From: an uncultured Clostridia bacterium
GTDB lineage: Bacteria > Bacillota > Clostridia > TANB77 > CAG-508
Length of the DNA: 12,779 bases
Direction of reading: 5' to 3'
NCBI GenBank assembly: GCA_948852945.1
Contig: CAQPBJ010000028.1
Span: forward strand, 1-12,779
Position numbers and translations under genes: made by a program
Notes under the pieces: generated by a model
What the model saw: the letters and a program-made list of their open reading frames with translations, nothing else
Database searches by the model: none
Told to the model about the DNA's origin: nothing
In this document: piece after piece, positions 6,832 to 12,779 of the stretch
How the letters are laid out: every line of letters starts with the position of its first letter
Position numbering within the stretch: the first letter of the stretch is position 1

Positions 6832-7500
6832 TTACATTTTTCTAAAAACTCCAGCTACTTTTCCAAGTATTTTGCAATCTGGAACAATTATTGGATCCAT
6901 TGTAGAATTTTCTGGTTGTAATCTTATAAAACCTTTTTCTTTATAAAAAGTCTTAACTGTTGCTTCATCTTCTATTAAAGCAACTACTATATCTCCATTG
7001 TTAGCTACATTTTGTTTTTTTACTAATATATAGTCACCATCTAATATACCAGCTTCAATCATACTTTCTCCTCTAACTGTAAGCATAAAACTTTCTGAAT
7101 TACCAACAAAATCAATTGGTATAGGAAAAGTATCTGTAACATTTTCAACAGCTAATATAGGTGCTCCAGCAGTAATCTTACCTATTACAGGAACTTCGAC
7201 CAATTCTTTTTCAGAATACATTGATTTGTTTTCTGGAACAAATGTCTCTTGGTCCTCCAAAGCTCCTCCTTTTAGTAGTTTTAAAGTTCTACCTTTTTGT
7301 TGCTCTTTTTTAATATATCCTTTTTCTTCTAGTTGATTTAAATATCCGTGTACTGTAGCTGTAGATTTTAAATCAACTGCTTTACCAATTTCTCTAACTG
7401 ATGGTGGATATCCTTTTAATTTTATTTGTTTCTCTATAAATCTAAGTATAGCTTTTTCTCTTTTATTTAAGGCATTTGGATCTTTTTTCTTCACTTTCAT
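6832..7500 (-). CDS. lexA: LexA repressor, SOS regulator
   Basis: LexA represses DNA-damage genes and cleaves itself when RecA filaments form. This 222-residue protein has the family layout. An N-terminal winged helix (about 10-70) contains YPPSVREIGKAV and STATVHGYLNQLEEKGYI. A linker follows, then a C-terminal S24 peptidase domain. The cleavage site is Ala111-Gly112 (ITAGAPI), with catalytic Ser146 (GESM) and Lys183 (ATVKTF). The frame stays open to 7647, but the upstream residues are unlike LexA and the promoter lies inside them. I use ATG 7500. AGGAG (complement of 7503-7507) is only 2 nt from that ATG and 8 nt from an in-frame GTG at 7494, so translation may begin two codons later. The promoter at 7526-7554 carries a palindrome suited to autoregulation. 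Confidence 0.96.
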   Translation of the reverse strand: MKVKKKDPNALNKREKAILRFIEKQIKLKGYPPSVREIGKAVDLKSTATVHGYLNQLEEKGYIKKEQQKGRTLKLLKGGALEDQETFVPENKSMYSEKELVEVPVIGKITAGAPILAVENVTDTFPIPIDFVGNSESFMLTVRGESMIEAGILDGDYILVKKQNVANNGDIVVALIEDEATVKTFYKEKGFIRLQPENSTMDPIIVPDCKILGKVAGVFRKM

Positions 7501-7525
7501 CACTCCTAATATTATTTTCAAAACG

Positions 7526-7560
7526 ATAATACCATATAAACTTTTGTTTGTCAAACAAAA
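7526..7560 (-). promoter_or_regulatory. lexA promoter with overlapping 19-bp palindrome (candidate operator)
   Basis: On the minus strand a perfect TTGACA (7549-7554) and TATTAT (7526-7531) are separated by 17 bp. The -35 box lies in the centre of a 19-bp palindrome, TTTTGTTTGACAAACAAAA (7542-7560), with 9-bp arms around one central base. LexA normally binds its own promoter, so this is the likeliest operator here. It is not the standard Bacillus box GAAC-N4-GTTC, and I did not find that box in the lexA upstream region. Confidence 0.6.
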
Positions 7561-7656
7561 ATTTTCTTTTTTTATTTTTGTTACTTTTTTGTTATTTATT
7601 TGTCTCTTTTTTGACATTTTGTAACTAAAATATAATTTTATTGACATAATATTTTG

Positions 7657-7685
7657 TTGAAAAAATTAGAATTAAATAATATAAT
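7657..7685 (+). promoter_or_regulatory. Sigma-A promoter of the CBM25-like gene
   Basis: TTGAAA (7657-7662) and a perfect TATAAT (7680-7685) are separated by 17 bp. They end 31 bp upstream of the ATG at 7717, with an AGGAG ribosome binding site at 7706-7710. Two further TTGACAT boxes (near 7611 and 7641) lie between this promoter and that of lexA, without well-placed -10 partners. Confidence 0.65.
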
Positions 7686-7716
7686 TATCACAAATTAATA
7701 TATTTAGGAGAAAAAA

Positions 7717-8586
7717 ATGGATTTTACAAAAGATATATACATTAATAAAGACACAATTTATGAGGATTCAGAAATTGTTTTATTATATAAGGGAATGCTT
7801 TTTTCAGATACTTTAACAAATAATGTCTACATATCTTATGGATATGGTGATAACTGGGAACAACAATCTGAAATTAAAATGAAACCTTCTACTTTTGGTT
7901 ATTTAGCTACTATAAAAATTAGCTCTAATACAAATCTTCAATTTTGTTTTAGAGATGATAATGGCAATTGGGACAATAATAATTCAGCAAATTATGTATT
8001 ACCAATTAAAGAAAATGAAGAAGTTCTTTCTTTTAAAACCCTAGCCGATACTACAAAAGAAGTAACTTTTGATTTATTCTATAATGAAGAAAAAGAACCA
8101 GAAACTGAAGACCTTTTAGAAGCATCAGTTGTATCTTCAGATTCTGTTGAATTTTATAAAACTGTTGACTTAGAAAATATCAGTAAACAAGCTATTCCTG
8201 ATGACACTATCGTAACACAAATTAATTTAACTGCTGAAAATAATCCTGTCGTACAAAATGCTGTAATAAAATCTGAAGAACCAAAAGAATCTCCTATTGA
8301 AGCTTTTTCTAAAATAACAGAAAAAGCAAAAGCAGAATCAGTAAAAGCTTTTGATGATGATAAAGTAACTACTGGCTCATTATATGTAAATTCACTTGTA
8401 AAAGACATTTCTGATGAAATAGAAGAAAATAATGAAGAAAAATCACTTATTGAAGCTACTAATATTACTCCTATGGAAAGGGTTTCATCTTTCTTCGATG
8501 CCCTATTTAAAGGAGCTAAAACTGCATTTTCTAAATTAGTAAAACTTGTTAAAACAAGCTTAAGCTTTGATGAAGACAAAAATTAG
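7717..8586 (+). CDS. Cytoplasmic protein with CBM25-like starch/glycogen-binding module and amphipathic tail
   Basis: Residues about 12-97 resemble a family 25 carbohydrate-binding module, which binds alpha-glucans. Key parts are VLLYKGMLF, VYISYGYGDNW (38-47), then LQFCFRDDNGNWDNNNSANY (74-93) with the aromatic and Asn/Asp pattern typical of that fold. Residues 98-250 are acidic, Ser/Thr/Glu-rich and probably disordered. Residues 252-283 form a likely basic amphipathic helix (FFDALFKGAKTAFSKLVKLV). There is no signal peptide, LPXTG motif or transmembrane helix, so the protein should stay in the cytoplasm. That is unusual for a CBM25, which normally sits in secreted amylases. An inferred role is attachment to intracellular glycogen or granulose, or tethering that polymer to a surface. 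Transcribed alone, divergent from lexA, it ends at a strong shared terminator. Confidence 0.75.
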   Translation: MDFTKDIYINKDTIYEDSEIVLLYKGMLFSDTLTNNVYISYGYGDNWEQQSEIKMKPSTFGYLATIKISSNTNLQFCFRDDNGNWDNNNSANYVLPIKENEEVLSFKTLADTTKEVTFDLFYNEEKEPETEDLLEASVVSSDSVEFYKTVDLENISKQAIPDDTIVTQINLTAENNPVVQNAVIKSEEPKESPIEAFSKITEKAKAESVKAFDDDKVTTGSLYVNSLVKDISDEIEENNEEKSLIEATNITPMERVSSFFDALFKGAKTAFSKLVKLVKTSLSFDEDKN

Positions 8587-8625
8587 ATTCATAATTTTCA
8601 ATCAATTTAAATAAATTAAACGTAA

Positions 8626-8665
8626 AAAAATAAAACCTCAATTACAATATTGAGGTTTTATTTTT
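8626..8665. terminator. Bidirectional intrinsic terminator
   Basis: A perfect 17-bp stem (8626-8642 with 8649-8665) encloses a 6-nt loop. It has an A-run on one flank and a T-run on the other on either strand. It serves the CBM25-like gene on the plus strand and the trpS-cupin-obgE operon on the minus strand. Its last two bases lie inside the obgE stop codon (8664-8666). Confidence 0.9.
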
Positions 8666-9941
8666 AATAATCAAACCATTCAAATTCCCATTCTAAGAAT
8701 TTAACAGTATCCCCTTCTTTAACTCCTTTTTCTCTTAAAGCATCATTAATTCCCAAATCATTTAAATTTCTTTCAAAATAAGCCATTGACTCATTATCAC
8801 CTATATTAATTCTACCCATAAGTTTTTCAATTGCAGGTCCTGTAACAATAAATTCTCCATCAACAATTTCAATATCAAATGCTTTTTCATCTTCTTTAAG
8901 TGTATATACTTTTCTTTCTGATATCTCTACTAAATCTTCTTTTGGTAATGTTTTTAAAATATTTGAAACATGTACAAATAATTCTTTTAAACCTTCGCCT
9001 GTTACTGCAGAAATTTTAAAAATTTCCATTTTATTTTCTTTAGCCATCTTTTCTAATTTTTTGTAACCAGTATCATCTTGCATAATATCTGTTTTATTAG
9101 CCACAATTATTTGTTTTCTTTTACTTAATTTTTCACTATAATTTTTTAGTTCTTTATTTATAATCTGATAATCACTAATTGGATCCCTACCTTCACTACC
9201 AGAACAATCTATAACATGAAGCAATAATCTAGTTCTTTCAATATGTCTCAAAAATTGAATACCTAATCCTACTCCTTCACTTGCTCCCTCTATAACTCCT
9301 GGTATATCAGCCATTACAAAGCTATCACCATATTCAGTTTTGACAACACCTAAGTTAGGATAAATAGTAGTAAAATGATAATTTGCAATTTTAGGTGTAG
9401 CAGCAGTAACTCTAGAAAGAAGTGTTGATTTTCCAACATTAGGGAAACCTATCAACCCAACATCTGCTAATAATTTAAGTTCTAATATAAGCTCTTTTTC
9501 TAAGCCTTTTTCCCCATCTTGAGCAAATCTAGGAACTTGTCTTGTAGAAGTTGCAAAATGTGAATTTCCTTTTCCACCTCTTCCTCCTGGAAGAATAAGC
9601 TCTTTCTCTCCATCTTCAGATAAATCAGCTATAACTTCGCCAGTTTTAGCATCTCTAACAACAGTTCCTTTAGGCACTTTAATAATTAAGTCTTCACCAC
9701 TTTTACCATATTTATGAGCACCACTACCATTATCTCCATTTTCAGCTTTAAACTTTTTATTATATCTAAAATCAATTAATGTATTACTATCTGGATCAAC
9801 TACAAAATAAATGTCTCCACCTTTTCCGCCGTCACCTCCATCAGGTCCACCAGCAGCAACATATTTTTCACGACGAAATGATACTGCACCATTTCCACCA
9901 TCACCTGATTTAATTACTATTTTTGTATAATCTACAAACAT
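8664..9941 (-). CDS. obgE: Obg/CgtA family GTPase
   Basis: Obg is an essential GTPase that binds the large ribosomal subunit and links ribosome maturation to growth and stress state. The 425 residues show three parts. The first is a glycine-rich Obg fold (1-158; GGDGG, GGRGGKGN). The second is a G domain with G1 GFPNVGKST (165-173), switch I HFTTIYPNLG (189-198), G3 DIPG (212-215), G4 NKTD (282-285) and G5 SAVTGEG (311-317). The third is a C-terminal OCT domain (about 345-425), found in Gram-positive Obg. The ATG at 9941 has AGAGGAG closely upstream, overlapping the stop codon region of the cupin gene, so translation is likely coupled. It is last in the trpS-cupin-obgE operon and ends at the bidirectional terminator. 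Confidence 0.97.
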   Translation of the reverse strand: MFVDYTKIVIKSGDGGNGAVSFRREKYVAAGGPDGGDGGKGGDIYFVVDPDSNTLIDFRYNKKFKAENGDNGSGAHKYGKSGEDLIIKVPKGTVVRDAKTGEVIADLSEDGEKELILPGGRGGKGNSHFATSTRQVPRFAQDGEKGLEKELILELKLLADVGLIGFPNVGKSTLLSRVTAATPKIANYHFTTIYPNLGVVKTEYGDSFVMADIPGVIEGASEGVGLGIQFLRHIERTRLLLHVIDCSGSEGRDPISDYQIINKELKNYSEKLSKRKQIIVANKTDIMQDDTGYKKLEKMAKENKMEIFKISAVTGEGLKELFVHVSNILKTLPKEDLVEISERKVYTLKEDEKAFDIEIVDGEFIVTGPAIEKLMGRINIGDNESMAYFERNLNDLGINDALREKGVKEGDTVKFLEWEFEWFDY

Positions 9942-9952
9942 TTTTCTCTCCT

Positions 9953-10312
9953 CTAATATAAATCATTATCTCTACCGTCTTTGCCATCTTGTGGTCTAAA
10001 TGCAGGATTCATAATTAATAATAACCTCATCTCACCTGCAAAAACAAATTCTGTATTTGGTGGTATTACTATTAAATCCTCTTTAGTAACCTCGAAAATT
10101 TCTCCATTAATAGAAAATTTGCCATTACCATCAATAACATAATAAATTTTCTTACTATAACTATTAGTATGGTATTTATCATGGCCTTTAAAACAATCTT
10201 CAACAGAAACACTAATTTCTTCTAATCCTAACGAATAGTTATATCCCTTTAATCCTTCTTGCTCAAATGATGCTTTATCTGGCAATTTATAAATATATTT
10301 ATTGTTTTCCAT
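9953..10312 (-). CDS. Small single-domain cupin protein
   Basis: This 119-residue protein has the cupin beta-barrel pattern: a histidine-bearing first motif (GHDKYHTN, 43-50), IYYVIDGNGKFSINGEIFEV (56-75), then DLIVIPPNTEF (79-89). In metal-binding cupins a Glu precedes IYYV and a His follows PPNT. Here those places hold Lys (KKIYYV) and Phe/Val, so at least two of the usual four metal ligands are absent. It may bind a small ligand or act structurally. It lies 19 nt after trpS and 11 nt before obgE, clearly within one operon. AAGGTG sits 5 nt before the ATG. The tail is polar and Asp-rich. Function is unknown, and co-transcription with translation genes is the only context clue. Confidence 0.85.
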   Translation of the reverse strand: MENNKYIYKLPDKASFEQEGLKGYNYSLGLEEISVSVEDCFKGHDKYHTNSYSKKIYYVIDGNGKFSINGEIFEVTKEDLIVIPPNTEFVFAGEMRLLLIMNPAFRPQDGKDGRDNDLY

Positions 10313-10331
10313 CTTTACACCTTCTTAAAAT

Positions 10332-11375
10332 TTACTGCCTTGAAAAAGAATCATCTATTTTTTTCAACTCATTGAAATAATCAAGACGCATAGCCTCTTT
10401 AACCTTTCTCATTGTAACTTCAGCCTTAGCCTTAGCCTTCAAAGTTCCCTCATACAAAATCTTATCAACCTCTTCTAGATGCTCTTCATAATAAGCTCTT
10501 TTTTCTCTCATAGGTCTTAAAAATTCTATAATATTATTAGCAAGTTGTTTTTTACAAGCAACACATCCTCTTTCACCAAGCTTACACTCTTCACAAACTT
10601 TACTACATTCTTCTTCATTGCTAAATAAATTATGATAATAAGCAACCATACATACATCAGGATTCCCTTTATCATCTTTTCTTATTCTATTAGGATCAGT
10701 AACGGCTCCCATAACTTTTTTAGTTATTTCCTCTTCTGAATCTGAAAGATAAATTGCATTACCTAAAGATTTACCCATTTTTTCATTTCCATCTAATCCT
10801 TTAATTCTTTTAGTTGAAGAAAGTACCGCTTCTGGCTCTCTTAAAACTTCTCCATAAATACTATTAAATTTTCTAACAATTTCTCTGCATTGCTCTATTA
10901 AAGGTAATTGGTCTTCACCTACTGGAACAATAGTTGCGTCAAATGCAGTTATATCTGCCGCTTGACTTACTGGATAACCTAAAAAACCATATGTAACACT
11001 TTCAGAAAACAATTCTCTTTTTTGAGCAATTTCAGTTTTTACTGTTGGATTTCTTTCAAGTCTAGCTACAGTTACTAAATTAGAATAAAAAACTGTAAGC
11101 TCTGCAACCTCAGAAATTTCAGATTGTAAATATATAGTAGCCTTATTAGGATCAATACCAACTGATAAATAATCCATAACAACTTCCCTTACATTATTTC
11201 TAACCTTTTCTGGATTATTAAAATTATCTGTTAAAGCTTGAACATCTGCTACTAAAATATAGCACTCATCTACTTCATGTTGCATTTTAACTCTATTTTT
11301 AAGTGAACCAAAGTAATGACCTATATGAAGTCTTCCTGTTGGTCTATCACCTGTTAACATTATTTTTTTACTCAT
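10332..11375 (-). CDS. trpS: Tryptophanyl-tRNA synthetase with Cys-rich insertion
   Basis: TrpRS charges tRNA-Trp with tryptophan in the cytoplasm. The 347 residues contain the class I signatures: LTGDRPTGRLHIGHY (7-21, HIGH motif) and EKMGKSLG (198-205, KMSKS variant), with the tryptophan-site region VTYGFLGYPVSQAADI between. Residues 242-274 carry six cysteines. Cys264-x6-Cys271-x2-Cys274, preceded by Cys242, resembles the iron-sulphur cluster motif known from Thermotoga-type TrpRS near the anticodon-binding part. The ATG at 11375 has AGGAG 9 nt upstream. It is the first gene of the trpS-cupin-obgE operon, with a promoter at 11505-11533 and a short leader that contains a 15-codon open frame with one Trp codon. 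No T-box is visible. Confidence 0.97.
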   Translation of the reverse strand: MSKKIMLTGDRPTGRLHIGHYFGSLKNRVKMQHEVDECYILVADVQALTDNFNNPEKVRNNVREVVMDYLSVGIDPNKATIYLQSEISEVAELTVFYSNLVTVARLERNPTVKTEIAQKRELFSESVTYGFLGYPVSQAADITAFDATIVPVGEDQLPLIEQCREIVRKFNSIYGEVLREPEAVLSSTKRIKGLDGNEKMGKSLGNAIYLSDSEEEITKKVMGAVTDPNRIRKDDKGNPDVCMVAYYHNLFSNEEECSKVCEECKLGERGCVACKKQLANNIIEFLRPMREKRAYYEEHLEEVDKILYEGTLKAKAKAEVTMRKVKEAMRLDYFNELKKIDDSFSRQ

Positions 11376-11424
11376 TCTATTTTTCTCCTTTTATTTAATT
11401 TTACTATCAATTAATTTTTAAATT

Positions 11425-11472
11425 CTAAAAATCAAATAAAAAGTGCCATCGTTTTTCTTTAAATCTTAACAT
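11425..11472 (-). other. Possible 15-residue leader ORF upstream of trpS
   Basis: Inside the trpS leader an ATG at 11472, with AAGGA 10 nt upstream, opens MLRFKEKRWHFLFDF and stops at 11425, 49 nt before trpS. It contains one Trp codon. A weak AT-only 7-bp hairpin follows. It could be a regulatory uORF, but a frame this short can arise by chance. Confidence 0.25.
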
Positions 11473-11504
11473 ATCAATTTATTCCTTCGTTTAAAATCTC
11501 TTCT

Positions 11505-11533
11505 ATTATACTGTATTTAAAGTAATTTTACAA
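11505..11533 (-). promoter_or_regulatory. Promoter of the trpS-cupin-obgE operon
   Basis: On the minus strand TTGTAA (11528-11533) and a perfect TATAAT (11505-11510) are separated by 17 bp, giving a leader of about 125 nt. The 358-bp stretch 11376-11733 holds this promoter, the possible trpS leader ORF, and the divergent promoter and leader of the 11734-12207 gene. I see no T-box consensus in it. Confidence 0.65.
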
Positions 11534-11571
11534 TATTTATCTCTTATTTTATGTAAATTAATCATATTTCA

Positions 11572-11605
11572 TTTACTTTGTTTACATAATGTGATATATT
11601 ATATT
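11572..11605 (+). promoter_or_regulatory. Probable promoter of the 11734-12207 gene
   Basis: TTTACT (11572-11577) and TATATT (11595-11600) are separated by 17 bp. An alternative pair is TTGTTT (11578-11583) and TATATT (11600-11605), separated by 16 bp. Either drives rightward into the leader at 11611-11733. The site is about 40 bp from the divergent trpS promoter. Confidence 0.45.
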
Positions 11606-11610
11606 AGTAC

Positions 11611-11733
11611 AATTGCTTTATACAATCTAAAAGGGGACTTTTATGGTAAAAGCAATTAGCACATGCAACTCGTAAACTCCGATTTCAAGGCTTATTAATT
11701 AGCACCAAAAGAATTTAAAAGGAGGTTTCTTCA
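11611..11733 (+). promoter_or_regulatory. Candidate leader-peptide attenuator upstream of the Cys-cluster gene
   Basis: A 10-codon frame MVKAISTCNS (11643-11675) follows its own AAAAGGGGA site, which lies in a 5-bp AAAAG/CTTTT hairpin. An outer 9-bp inverted repeat (11611-11619 with 11649-11657) spans that site. Directly after the leader stop, AAACTCC (11674-11680) can pair with the gene's Shine-Dalgarno GGAGGTTT (11721-11728) through 7 bp with one bulge. A second overlapping short frame, MQLVNSDFKAY, occupies 11663-11698. The arrangement resembles translational attenuators of resistance genes, but the pairing is short and no fold was computed. Confidence 0.4.
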
Positions 11734-12207
11734 ATGAAAGAAATAGTGCCAAGAATGGAGCTGAAAGACCTACAAAAACGGATTGAAGATTTTTTAAAAT
11801 CCTATGGTCTCAGCAAAGGATTCGTAGAGATTAAAGAAGATCATGAAAGCGACAGATTCACTATCTCTACTGAGTCTCACAATCTGAAGGGTCTTTACCC
11901 CACGCTCTACAACGATGTGTTTACCATCTACCTAATTGACGGAACAAAAACGCTGGATAGCGGAATTGACGTGGAATATACTGAGGCGATTGTTTTTAAA
12001 ACCGCCGATTTTTCTCCATACCAGTACATTATATATCAATATCCGCAAATACAGACCACATATCTGGCAGATGATAGTAAACACAAAAAGGGAACCATCT
12101 CGTATCAGAATTGCTGCCCACATGGGTGCGGAAATTGCGAAATGGAACTCGATGAACCCGTAATATCCCCTGAATCAATTGGCTGGTCCAAGTTTTTGGA
12201 AGCATAG
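11734..12207 (+). CDS. Hypothetical protein with CC-x3-C-x2-C cluster, probably horizontally acquired
   Basis: I do not recognise this 157-residue protein. It starts with a likely helix (1-35), followed by an alternating strand-like region (40-115) rich in Tyr, Ile and Thr, and near the end has NCCPHGCGNCEMEL (126-139). Cys127, 128, 132 and 135 with His130 suggest a small zinc or metal site. There is no signal peptide or transmembrane segment. The ATG has a perfect AGGAGG 8 nt upstream. GC is about 35-45% across sampled lines, above the flanking genes, and codons such as CGG, GGC and CTG are used. It is a lone plus-strand gene between minus-strand glyS and trpS, with its own promoter, leader and terminator. 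That layout suggests a self-contained cassette gained by transfer. Confidence 0.8.
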   Translation: MKEIVPRMELKDLQKRIEDFLKSYGLSKGFVEIKEDHESDRFTISTESHNLKGLYPTLYNDVFTIYLIDGTKTLDSGIDVEYTEAIVFKTADFSPYQYIIYQYPQIQTTYLADDSKHKKGTISYQNCCPHGCGNCEMELDEPVISPESIGWSKFLEA

Positions 12208-12256
12208 GTTACACCTATAAGCTATTTTCCAGTAAAACAATGCTCTCTTGAGCGAC

Positions 12257-12290
12257 AAAAGGCTCTCCGAATAAAACCGGAGAGCCTTTT
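12257..12290. terminator. Strong GC-rich intrinsic terminator
   Basis: A perfect 13-bp stem (12257-12269 with 12278-12290) encloses an 8-nt loop, with AAAA on one end and TTTT on the other. It ends the Cys-cluster gene on the plus strand and can also end glyS transcription on the minus strand. Its GC-rich core matches the foreign gene more than the AT-rich host, so it may have arrived with that gene. Confidence 0.85.
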
Positions 12291-12303
12291 GGTTACAAAC
12301 TAA

Positions 12304-12779
12304 TTAAAATTTAATTTTTTCACTTATCCAAGCTTCAAGTTCGTCAATTTTAACTCTTACTTGTTCCATTGTATCTCTATCTCTAATTGTAACTGATTCA
12401 TCTTCTAATGTATCAAAATCAACAGTTATTGCATAAGGTGTACCTATTTCATCTTCTCTTCTATATCTTTTACCAATACTTCCAGCCTCATCATAATCAC
12501 ACATAAAAGATTTAGAAAGTCTTTCATATACCTCTGTTGCCTTATCACTTAACTTTTTAGATAAAGGAAGTACAGCTACTTTATATGGTGCTAATGCTGG
12601 ATGTAATTTTAATACTGTACGAATATCACCTTCTGCTACTTCTTCTTGTTCATAGCTATTACATAAAAATGCAAGAGCAACTCTATCAGCACCAAGTGAT
12701 GGTTCTATACAATAAGGAATATATTTTTCACCTGTTTCTTGATCTAAATACATCATATCTTGTTTAGAAAATTCTTGAT
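12304..12779 (-). CDS. glyS: Glycyl-tRNA synthetase (homodimeric type), C-terminal part
   Basis: The gene runs off the right edge; the last 158 codons are present and open to the edge. QEFSKQDMMYLD, then EKYIPYCIEPSLGADRVALAFLCNSY, is the class II motif 3 region of the single-chain alpha2 GlyRS. After that comes the anticodon-binding domain (LHPALAPYKVAVLPL, then GSIGKRYRREDEIGTPYAITVDFDTLEDESVTIRDRDTMEQ), ending in a helix. The enzyme attaches glycine to tRNA-Gly. This is the dimeric type, not the alpha2beta2 type encoded by separate glyQ and glyS, although databases also call this gene glyS or glyQS. The promoter and any T-box would lie outside the window. It is oriented the same way as trpS, with the Cys-cluster gene between them on the other strand. 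Confidence 0.96.
   Translation of the reverse strand, partial: QEFSKQDMMYLDQETGEKYIPYCIEPSLGADRVALAFLCNSYEQEEVAEGDIRTVLKLHPALAPYKVAVLPLSKKLSDKATEVYERLSKSFMCDYDEAGSIGKRYRREDEIGTPYAITVDFDTLEDESVTIRDRDTMEQVRVKIDELEAWISEKIKF

Noticed and set aside
7501..7647. A longer lexA product starting at 7647
   Set aside because: The extra 49 residues do not resemble LexA. The lexA promoter and palindrome lie inside them, and no Shine-Dalgarno precedes the upstream ATG.
8154..8579. A 141-codon minus-strand open frame inside the CBM25-like gene
   Set aside because: It is a Ser-rich shadow of the plus-strand gene, with no ribosome binding site or promoter.
11376..11540. T-box riboswitch upstream of trpS
   Set aside because: The leader is only about 125 nt. 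It has the string GATGGCAC but not the T-box consensus or a terminator/antiterminator pair.
11654..11705. Direct repeat AATTAGCAC (11654-11662 and 11697-11705) as a target-site duplication
   Set aside because: Both copies lie upstream of the Cys-cluster gene and do not flank it, so they cannot mark both ends of an insertion.
11936..12163. Overlapping open frames on both strands within 11734-12207
   Set aside because: They lack start signals and show no protein-like pattern. The frame at 11734 has a perfect Shine-Dalgarno.
1..12779. CRISPR array, tRNA or rRNA genes, transposase, integrase or phage genes
   Set aside because: No regularly spaced repeats, tRNA-like cloverleaf consensus or mobility protein motifs were seen anywhere on either strand.

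Overview
The window looks like chromosomal DNA of an AT-rich, low-GC Gram-positive bacterium (Bacillota, most likely a Clostridia-type gut lineage). The evidence is core genes typical of that phylum (gapA, mtaB, mreB, mutS2, lexA, obgE, single-chain trpS, dimeric-type glyS), strong AGGAGG-type ribosome binding sites, TATAAT/TTGAAA promoters and use of TTG starts. I cannot name a species. Background GC is roughly 30% by eye. Two small genes (2629-2907 and 11734-12207) are clearly richer in GC and look like recent arrivals.

Layout. On the left, the minus strand carries the first codons of gapA (1-48), two proteins of unknown function (188-646 and 721-1212), the tRNA modification gene mtaB (1338-2613, broken by a frameshift near 2388), a GC-rich RyR-domain gene (2629-2907) and mreB (3047-4036). 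mutS2 (4303-6639) runs the other way and meets lexA (6832-7500) across a 24-bp inverted repeat enclosing a structured 118-nt loop. Divergent from lexA is a 289-residue cytoplasmic protein with a starch/glycogen-binding (CBM25-like) module (7717-8586). It converges on a trpS-cupin-obgE operon (11375 down to 8664) through a bidirectional terminator that reaches into the obgE stop codon. On the right, a GC-rich gene encoding a Cys-cluster protein (11734-12207) sits between the divergent trpS promoter and the 3' end of glyS (12304 to the window edge).

How the parts relate. Most recognised genes are housekeeping: translation (trpS, glyS, obgE, mtaB), cell shape (mreB), DNA and ribosome quality control (mutS2), the SOS switch (lexA) and glycolysis (gapA). 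The accessory layer holds most of the interest. It includes three unrecognised or partly recognised proteins with basic or amphipathic C-terminal helices, two foreign-looking single genes each with its own promoter, a candidate leader-peptide attenuator, candidate operators over two promoters, and the convergent-gene repeat. I do not see a multi-gene defence, phage, CRISPR or secretion system. All sites were located by eye, and no alignment, folding or database search was run.
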